A stretch of 20,403 nucleotides of DNA from NCBI GenBank assembly GCA_964478415.1, contig CAYZII010000041.1:1-20403 (forward strand), given 5' to 3'. The notes below the pieces were generated by a model. It was not told the origin of the DNA. It saw only the letters and a list, made by a program, of their open reading frames with translations, and did not search any database. Origin of the DNA: Sulfuricystis sp964478415 (GTDB taxonomy: Bacteria > Pseudomonadota > Gammaproteobacteria > Burkholderiales > Rhodocyclaceae). Of the stretch, positions 16,387 to 20,403 are shown in pieces. Made by a program: the position numbers and the translations under genes. Position 1 is the stretch's first letter. The number at the start of each line of letters is the position of its first letter.

Positions 16387-16510
16387 TTCGGCGCTGATGG
16401 CACGGCACGCCGTCACGCCGCAACAATTCCTTACACTTTGCCCCGCCTGCGACATTGCCAGACAACCCGTGGCTGCTTCAATATGGAATTGAGGTATCCG
16501 AGGAGAGGCA
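16387..16510 (+). promoter_or_regulatory. purA-downstream spacer with a possible weak promoter
   Basis: This 124-base spacer has no convincing intrinsic terminator: ACGGC-AC-GCCGT (within 16412-16425) leaves too small a loop and no T-tract follows. A TTGCCA hexamer (five of six to -35) lies at 16455-16460, but the -10 candidates 17-18 bases on are poor. A good AGGAGAGG ribosome binding site (16499-16507 region) serves the next gene. Confidence 0.3.
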
Positions 16511-16855
16511 ATGGAAAAGATCGTAAGAAACGGGATCATCATCGTGCTGGCCTGCCTGGTGGTGGGGAGCGCTTGGGCGGATCCGCCGTGGCGCCATCAC
16601 CGTCCCCGCACCCATGTCGAGTTCGGCTTCTACTGGGGGCCGTGGTGGTATCCGGCTTATCCGGTATATGCGCCACCGCCGGTCGTCGTCGTACCCCCGC
16701 CGGCGCCGCCGCCGGTCTATATCGAGCAGCCGCGCGCGGCCGTGCCGCTCGAGCCGGGTTACTGGTATTACTGCCGTGAAGCGCAGGCCTATTATCCCTA
16801 TGTCAAGGAATGTCCGGGAGCCTGGGAGAAAGTACCGCCTCAGCCGGCGAAATAG
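16511..16855 (+). CDS. Small secreted Pro/Tyr/Trp-rich protein
   Basis: A 114-residue protein of unknown function. The signal peptide (basic MEKIVRNG then IIIVLACLVVGSAWA, cleavage after AWA) is clear, with no lipobox cysteine at the cleavage site. The mature part begins with DPPWRHHRPR, then an aromatic section (FGFYWGPWWYPAYP), a proline-rich linker (PPPVVVVPPPAPPP) and a C-terminal YWYYCREAQAYYPYVKECPGAW. The two cysteines about 13 residues apart could form a disulfide. Proteins with this C-terminal pattern are common beside glycine-zipper lipoproteins in Betaproteobacteria, as here. A role in the envelope is likely but unproven. Confidence 0.8.
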   Translation: MEKIVRNGIIIVLACLVVGSAWADPPWRHHRPRTHVEFGFYWGPWWYPAYPVYAPPPVVVVPPPAPPPVYIEQPRAAVPLEPGYWYYCREAQAYYPYVKECPGAWEKVPPQPAK

Positions 16856-16867
16856 AAAGGACGAACC

Positions 16868-17371
16868 ATGAACATCAAACGCTTGCTCCCGGCCGTGTTG
16901 TTGCTGGCCGGCTGTGCCAGTGTGCCGACCGCGCCGAGTGTGATGGTGCTGCCCGGCACGGGGCGAACATTCGACGAATTCCGTGCCGACGATGCCTATT
17001 GCCGCGAGTATGCCTTCCAGCAGATCGGCGGCAGATCGCGCGAGCAGGTCGCCAGTAGCGCGGCGGTGCAGAATGCCGCGATCGGCACGGCGATCGGCGC
17101 CGTGGCCGGCGCTGCGATCGGTGGCCGCGATGCGGCGGGCGTCGGCGCCGGCATGGGATTGATCGTCGGCAGCGCTTCGGGCGCCGAGGCTTCGCGCCGG
17201 GCGGTGTCCGGCAGCCAGCGCCAGTACGACCATGCCTATGTGCAGTGCATGTACGCGCGCGGTCACCGCGTGCCGGTCAGCATGTCCGGCTATACCTCGG
17301 CGCCGCCGGTGCCCGCCAGCGCAGTGCCACCCCCTCCACCAGGCAATCCGCCTCCGCCGCCACCCCGTTGA
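16868..17371 (+). CDS. Glycine-zipper lipoprotein
   Basis: A 167-residue predicted lipoprotein: lipobox LLAGC near residue 16, then a periplasmic domain. The section FDEFRADDAYCREYAFQQIGG resembles the conserved start of glycine-zipper envelope proteins. It is followed by a long Gly/Ala small-residue repeat (AIGTAIGAVAGAAIGG and VGAGMGLIVGSASG) that can insert in or pack against membranes. A cysteine pair (AYC and VQC) may bridge the two halves. The C-terminal tail is nearly pure proline (PPPPPGNPPPPPPR). It starts 12 bases after the previous gene with a GAAAGGA ribosome binding site, so the two are probably co-transcribed. Its TGA stop lies within the -35 box of the next promoter. Confidence 0.85.
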   Translation: MNIKRLLPAVLLLAGCASVPTAPSVMVLPGTGRTFDEFRADDAYCREYAFQQIGGRSREQVASSAAVQNAAIGTAIGAVAGAAIGGRDAAGVGAGMGLIVGSASGAEASRRAVSGSQRQYDHAYVQCMYARGHRVPVSMSGYTSAPPVPASAVPPPPPGNPPPPPPR

Positions 17372-17396
17372 CAAGAGAACGGGCGTTCTCTACTAT
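17368..17396 (+). promoter_or_regulatory. Strong sigma-70 promoter of the lexA-like/umuDC operon
   Basis: A perfect -35 box TTGACA (17368-17373) and a TACTAT -10 box (17391-17396) are separated by exactly 17 bases. The -35 box includes the stop codon of the upstream lipoprotein gene. The predicted start point is near 17403. A perfect inverted repeat fills the spacer, so the promoter should be fully repressible. Confidence 0.85.
17374..17391. promoter_or_regulatory. Operator 1: perfect inverted repeat in the promoter spacer
   Basis: GAGAAC (17375-17380), GGGC, GTTCTC (17385-17390) form a perfect 6-bp inverted repeat, extended to 7 bp by the flanking A and T. It occupies the whole space between -35 and -10. 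The core GAAC-N4-GTTC resembles Gram-positive LexA (DinR) boxes and not CTGT-N8-ACAG. The adjacent LexA-like repressor is the obvious candidate to bind it; this is inference. Confidence 0.75.
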
Positions 17397-17397
17397 G

Positions 17398-17413
17398 GAG
17401 AACGTTCGTTCAG
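17398..17413. promoter_or_regulatory. Operator 2: imperfect second copy over the start point
   Basis: GAGAAC (17398-17403), GTTC, GTTCAG (17408-17413) repeats the layout of operator 1 with two changed bases in the right arm. Its centre lies 23 bp downstream of the first. It covers the predicted transcription start, so two repressor dimers could occlude the promoter. Confidence 0.6.
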
Positions 17414-17428
17414 TCAATGGGGGTGGTT

Positions 17429-18028
17429 ATGGCTGCTGCAAGGCAAGAGCGCGACGCCGAATATCTCGCTCGGCTGCGCGACTATTACGCAGAAAACCGG
17501 CATATTCCATCATTCCAGCGTATCGCCGAGCTGATGGGTTTCGCCTCGAAAGCGGCGGCCAGCAAGTTGATGGATCGGTTCGCGGCGGCAGGATTTTTCG
17601 AACGCGCGCCCGACGATGCGTCATGGGTGCCCGGCGAGCGGTTTTTCGAGCGACCACTGGCCGAAACGCCGGTGCGCGCTGGCGCCCCGGAAGCGATCGA
17701 AGCTGGCCAGGGACAGCTTTTCCTTGTCGACCGCTATCTGGTACGTCAGCCCTCGCGCACCGTGATGGTGCCGGTGAAAGGCGACTCGATGCGCGATGCC
17801 GGCATCCACGATGGCGACATCGTCGTCGTCGAGCGTGGTAAGGGAGCGAAGGCTGGCGATTTCGTCGTCGCGATCGTCGATGACGAATTCACGCTGAAGG
17901 AGCTGGCGCTGGAGGGCGGGCGTTTCATCCTCAAGCCGCACAATCCGGCCTATCCGGTGATCCGGCCGCAAGGCGAGCTGGAAATCTTCGGCGTTGTGGT
18001 GGGCCTGGTGCGCCGTTACCGGAGCTGA
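17429..18028 (+). CDS. LexA-like self-cleaving repressor
   Basis: A 199-residue repressor with LexA layout. The N-terminal winged helix-turn-helix (about residues 10-60: HIPSFQRIAELMGF, then ASKAAASKLMDRFAAAGFFER) is diverged from standard LexA in the recognition helix. The C-terminal S24 domain has the cleavage site Ala 84-Gly 85 (PVRAGAPEA), the nucleophile Ser 120 in VKGDSMRDAGIHDGDIV, and the general base Lys 157 in DDEFTLKEL. E. coli LexA has A84-G85, S119 and K156. It should self-cleave when it meets RecA filaments. ATG 17429 was chosen because a G-rich ribosome binding site (GGGGGTGG) precedes it; ATG 17417 is in frame but lacks one. Tandem operators lie just upstream and umuD follows after 2 bases. 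Whether it is the cell's only LexA or a second one is unknown. Confidence 0.88.
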   Translation: MAAARQERDAEYLARLRDYYAENRHIPSFQRIAELMGFASKAAASKLMDRFAAAGFFERAPDDASWVPGERFFERPLAETPVRAGAPEAIEAGQGQLFLVDRYLVRQPSRTVMVPVKGDSMRDAGIHDGDIVVVERGKGAKAGDFVVAIVDDEFTLKELALEGGRFILKPHNPAYPVIRPQGELEIFGVVVGLVRRYRS

Positions 18029-18030
18029 AG

Positions 18031-18453
18031 ATGCCGCACCTGTCCTGCGAACCGGGCGTGATTCTCCCGCCGGGCCAGCCCTTGCTCGCTCGTCCGGTAC
18101 CGGCCGGTTTTCCATCGCCGGCTGCGGATTATTTCGAGGCGCGACTCAGTCTCGACGAATACCTGATCACACACCCCGAAGCGACGTTTTTTGTGCGCGT
18201 CAGCGGCAATTCGATGACCGGTTTCGGAATTCACGATGGCGACCTGCTGGTCGTCGATCGTGCGCTCGAACCGGTCGACCGCAGCATCGTCATTGCCGTC
18301 CTGGACGGGGAGTTTACCGTCAAGCAGCTCTGCCGCTTGCCAGACGGCGTGCTGTTGCGCTCCGGCGCTGCCGGCCACCGCGACATCTTTGTCGGTGAAG
18401 GGCGGGAGCTTCAGGTGTGGGGTGTGGTGCGCTGGAGCATCCACAAGGTGTGA
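18031..18453 (+). CDS. umuD: UmuD-type self-cleaving polymerase V subunit
   Basis: A 140-residue S24 peptidase, equal in length to the E. coli protein (139). The cleavage region PVPAGFPSPAADYFE puts the cut between Ala 25 and Gly 26, where E. coli UmuD uses Cys 24-Gly 25. The catalytic pair is Ser 61 (VSGNSMTGFGIHDGDLLVVD) and Lys 98 (DGEFTVKQL). RecA-stimulated cleavage should give UmuD', which joins UmuC to form the error-prone polymerase V. No DNA-binding domain is present, which separates it from the preceding repressor. It begins two bases after that gene, so the two are co-transcribed. Confidence 0.95.
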   Translation: MPHLSCEPGVILPPGQPLLARPVPAGFPSPAADYFEARLSLDEYLITHPEATFFVRVSGNSMTGFGIHDGDLLVVDRALEPVDRSIVIAVLDGEFTVKQLCRLPDGVLLRSGAAGHRDIFVGEGRELQVWGVVRWSIHKV

Positions 18454-18465
18454 AAGAGGCTGGTG

Positions 18466-19731
18466 ATGTCCTTTGCGCTCGTCGATGGCAACAACTTCTA
18501 TGTCTCCTGCGAGCGGGTGTTCGATCCGAAGCTCGTTGGCCGGCCCGTCGTCGTGTTGTCGAACAACGATGGCTGTGTCGTCTCGCGTAGCGACGAAGCG
18601 AAGGCGCTCGGCGTCAAGATGGGCACACCTTGGTTTCAGCTGCGCGCCCTCGCCGAGCAGCACGGCGTCGTCGCGCTCTCCAGCAATTACGCGCTCTATG
18701 CCGACATGAGCAGCCGCATGATGGCAGTGCTCGCCGGTTTTTCCCCCGCCCAGGAAGTCTATAGCATCGACGAATGCTTTCTGGCAATGGAGGGTTTCAC
18801 AGCCGAGGAGCGGATACGACAGGGGCGCGCACTCCGCCAGCGGGTGTGGCAATGGCTCGGATTGCCGGTGTGCGTCGGCATCGGTGCCACGAAGACGTTG
18901 GCCAAGCTTGCCAATCATTGCGCAAAAAAGAAGCTGGCCGGTCGCGATGGCGTCTGCGATTTCGCTGCGTTGCCGCCGGCCGAGCTGAGCGCGCTGTTTT
19001 CGGGCATTCCGGCCGGCGAGGTGTGGGGTGTCGGGCAGCGGCTGGCCGGGCAGTTGAGCGCACTTGGCATCACCAGTGTCGAAGCCTTGCGCTGCGCCGA
19101 TGCTGCGCTGTTGCGCCGCCGGTTTTCGGTGGTGCTGGAACGCATCCAGCGCGAGCTCAATGGCATACCCTGCCTGACCCTCGAAGAAGTCGCGCCGAAC
19201 AAGCAGCAGATCATCTCGTCGCGTTCCTTTGGGCGTTACGTGACCGAGCTCGCCTTGTTGCGGGAAGCCGTTGCCCATCACGTCGCGGTCGCGGCGGAGA
19301 GGCTGCGCCGCCAAGGCTCGTGTGCCGGCAGGATCGAGGTCTACATCCGCACCAACCCGCACAAGGACGCGCCGCAGTATCACGGCGCGCTCGCCGTGCC
19401 GCTGCCGACGCCGAGCGACGATACGCTGCGCCTGACACGCGCGGCGCTGTGGCTGCTCGAACGCATCTACCGGCCGGGCTATTTTTACCAAAAGGCTGGT
19501 GTCGCTCTGCTGGATTTGATTCCTGCCACGGCACAGCCACAGGACTTGTTCGCGGTGCCGCGGAACAATGCCCGCCTGATGCAGGTGATGGACCGCATCA
19601 ATGCGATCTGGGGGCGGGGGACGCTGCGTTCGGCGGCCACAGGCTGCGCTGATGCGGCGTGGCAGATGAAGCGCGAGTGGTTGAGTCCGGCTTATACGAC
19701 CTGCTGGGAACACTTGCCGCGGGCCGCCTGA
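18466..19731 (+). CDS. umuC: UmuC-type Y-family translesion DNA polymerase
   Basis: A 421-residue catalytic subunit of polymerase V. The palm motifs are intact: Asp 7 in LVDGNNFYVSCE with Tyr 12 as the likely steric gate, and Asp 102-Glu 103 in YSIDECF. Other UmuC hallmarks are PVVVLSNNDGCVVSRS, ALGVKMGTPWF, SSNYALYADMS and VCVGIGATKTLAKLANHCAKK. The little-finger domain leads to QPQDLF (357-362), in the position of the E. coli beta-clamp motif QLNLF. ATG 18466 follows an AGAGG ribosome binding site; GTG 18463 is in frame and adds one residue. It lies 12 bases after umuD. Expression should depend on the operator-controlled promoter at 17368. Confidence 0.96.
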   Translation: MSFALVDGNNFYVSCERVFDPKLVGRPVVVLSNNDGCVVSRSDEAKALGVKMGTPWFQLRALAEQHGVVALSSNYALYADMSSRMMAVLAGFSPAQEVYSIDECFLAMEGFTAEERIRQGRALRQRVWQWLGLPVCVGIGATKTLAKLANHCAKKKLAGRDGVCDFAALPPAELSALFSGIPAGEVWGVGQRLAGQLSALGITSVEALRCADAALLRRRFSVVLERIQRELNGIPCLTLEEVAPNKQQIISSRSFGRYVTELALLREAVAHHVAVAAERLRRQGSCAGRIEVYIRTNPHKDAPQYHGALAVPLPTPSDDTLRLTRAALWLLERIYRPGYFYQKAGVALLDLIPATAQPQDLFAVPRNNARLMQVMDRINAIWGRGTLRSAATGCADAAWQMKREWLSPAYTTCWEHLPRAA

Positions 19732-19755
19732 ATCGCTGGCGGTCGCTGGTGGGAT

Positions 19756-20145
19756 TCATTCCGGCGGGAGACGTTTTGCCGCCTTCAGAATCAGCCGGCT
19801 GATGATTTCGGACCGCGGGATGTGGTGATGAAGGCAGAGGCGTTCGAGCGCCGCGAGCGTGTCTGGTGCCAGCAGCATCTCGATGCGCTTCATGCCGGCG
19901 GCGATACGGCGCTTGCGGCTCTCAGAGGCTCTCACCGTGGCCGGGATGGGATTTTTCGCGCGCGGGCGGCCGCGGCGCGACAGTCCGGGCAAAAAGGGCT
20001 GCAAGGAGGCTGGCGGCTGGGCTTGCGCCTGGTGGCGCCGCTTCGATGGCGACGTGGCGGCAGCGGTTTTTTTCTTCCGGGTCGGTTGCGGAAGATCCGA
20101 TGGCTCGAACAGCAGCCGATCTGGCGCTTCAGTGGATTTGGGCAT
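19756..20145 (-). CDS. YbfE-like ribbon-helix-helix protein
   Basis: A 129-residue basic protein, convergent with umuC and 24 bases from it. The N-terminal half is low-complexity and Lys/Arg/Pro-rich (LLFEPSD, then RKKKTAAA, PSKRRHQAQ). The C-terminal half has RRGRPRAKNP (58-66), a basic helix, GMKRIEMLLAPDTLAALERLCL (84-105) and IPRSEIISRLI (109-119). This order, GRP-(K/R)-x-NP followed by GLKR(V/I)E and SRSE(L/I)I, is that of YbfE, a LexA-regulated CopG-type protein in Enterobacteria. DNA binding is likely. The start at 20145 has no clear ribosome binding site, so the N-terminus is uncertain. The long N-terminal extension is unlike E. coli YbfE, which is 97 residues. Confidence 0.65.
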   Translation of the reverse strand: MPKSTEAPDRLLFEPSDLPQPTRKKKTAAATSPSKRRHQAQAQPPASLQPFLPGLSRRGRPRAKNPIPATVRASESRKRRIAAGMKRIEMLLAPDTLAALERLCLHHHIPRSEIISRLILKAAKRLPPE

Positions 20146-20163
20146 CGATGGAGCAAAAAATTC

Positions 20164-20175
20164 GAATCCGGATTC
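20164..20175. promoter_or_regulatory. 12-bp perfect palindrome upstream of the YbfE-like gene
   Basis: GAATCCGGATTC is a perfect 12-bp palindrome 18 bases before the minus-strand start codon. It overlaps a minus-strand -10-like hexamer TAGAAT (20172-20177), so a protein bound here could block transcription. Written as GAAT-N4-ATTC it is a symmetric variant of the GAAC-N4-GTTC operators ahead of the lexA-like gene. Function is inferred. Confidence 0.4.
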
Positions 20176-20252
20176 TACTTGTTTTCGTCGATCGCGGGGT
20201 TAGCTATCGCATGAAAGTGAAGCATGCCGTGTCGCCAGCACCGATTTTTTTG

Positions 20253-20347
20253 TATAGTGAATGGTGGCATCAGAGGGATTGATGCTCGTACCAGAACCAG
20301 ACGCCAGATGGAAGGCGTTCGATAAACCAAACTCTTGGAGGAGGAAA
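20253..20347 (+). promoter_or_regulatory. Promoter and structured leader of the last gene
   Basis: TATAGT (20253-20258) is a good -10 box, but no convincing -35 box lies 16-18 bases upstream. The leader of about 80 bases contains two hairpins: GCATCA/TGATGC (20267-20285, 7-base loop) and ACGCC/GGCGT (20301-20318, 8-base loop). It ends in a very strong ribosome binding site GGAGGAGG (20337-20344). No known riboswitch consensus was recognised. Confidence 0.45.
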
Positions 20348-20403
20348 ATGAAAATCAACAAGAAGCTGATCGTCACCGCGCTGGCCGCTGCATTCATGCT
20401 CGG
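20348..20403 (+). CDS. Exported protein, N-terminal signal peptide only (cut by window edge)
   Basis: ATG 20348 follows GGAGGAGG at ideal spacing. The 18 visible residues (MKINKKLIVTALAAAFML) are a typical basic-plus-hydrophobic signal peptide start. The gene runs off the right edge, so the product cannot be named. The strong ribosome binding site suggests high expression, for example a periplasmic or outer-membrane protein. Confidence 0.75.
   Translation, partial: MKINKKLIVTALAAAFML

Noticed and set aside
16412..16425. Possible terminator hairpin after purA (ACGGC/GCCGT)
   Set aside because: The loop would be only two bases and no T-tract follows.
17368..17430. An E. coli-type SOS box (CTGT-N8-ACAG) in the umuDC promoter
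   Set aside because: No such sequence is present here; only the GAGAAC-N4-GTTC type repeats are.
18016..19713. A 565-codon open frame on the minus strand, antisense to umuD and umuC
   Set aside because: It mirrors two clear coding genes in GC-rich DNA, has low-complexity composition and no family features. It is a shadow frame.
20260..20347. A known riboswitch class in the last leader
   Set aside because: The hairpins do not match any consensus recognised by eye; no conserved core was seen.

Overview
The window looks like chromosomal DNA from a GC-rich betaproteobacterium. The main reason is the unbroken block hfq-hflX-hflK-hflC-DUF2065-hisZ-purA, an order typical of Betaproteobacteria; a short Hfq and a HisZ of the HisRS-paralogue type fit this. 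The protein style suggests something near Rhodocyclales or Nitrosomonadales, but that is an impression and not a demonstrated placement. No tRNA, rRNA, insertion sequence or CRISPR array was seen.

Region 1 (1-3323, +) is a decaying operon. Two envelope genes at its start are intact: a DUF4395 membrane protein and a small exported protein. They are followed by wreckage of an ABC-type export system: an ATPase with a stop codon, a frameshift and an altered signature motif; a permease N-terminus joined to what looks like the tail of another protein; and an outer-membrane beta-barrel gene with a one-base frameshift. Stop-start overlaps still link the pieces, so this was once one operon.

Region 2 (3356-10099, +) holds a PaaI-type thioesterase, then a TetR repressor with an imperfect palindromic operator just upstream. 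A complete tripartite RND efflux pump follows (lipoprotein adaptor, HAE1 inner-membrane pump, OprM-type lipoprotein channel). The last four genes overlap or nearly touch and should form one autoregulated operon.

Region 3 (10178-16386, +) is the conserved housekeeping block: the RNA chaperone Hfq, the ribosome-associated GTPase HflX, the FtsH-modulating HflK/HflC pair, a DUF2065 micro-protein, the histidine-pathway subunit HisZ and the purine enzyme PurA. Several genes overlap by 4 to 14 bases. A GC-rich hairpin ends directly at the hflX start codon.

Region 4 (16511-17371, +) encodes two small envelope proteins: a secreted Pro/Tyr/Trp-rich protein and a glycine-zipper lipoprotein.

Region 5 (17368-20145) is the most interesting part. 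A strong promoter (TTGACA-N17-TACTAT) has a perfect inverted repeat, GAGAAC-GGGC-GTTCTC, filling its spacer and a second imperfect copy 23 bp downstream. It drives a LexA-like self-cleaving repressor, UmuD and UmuC. A YbfE-like ribbon-helix-helix protein (YbfE is LexA-regulated in Enterobacteria) is encoded convergently right behind umuC. The operator does not match the CTGT-N8-ACAG box usual for beta/gammaproteobacterial LexA, so this may be a separately controlled error-prone polymerase (translesion) module. The window ends in the signal peptide of another exported protein (20348 onward), preceded by a structured leader.
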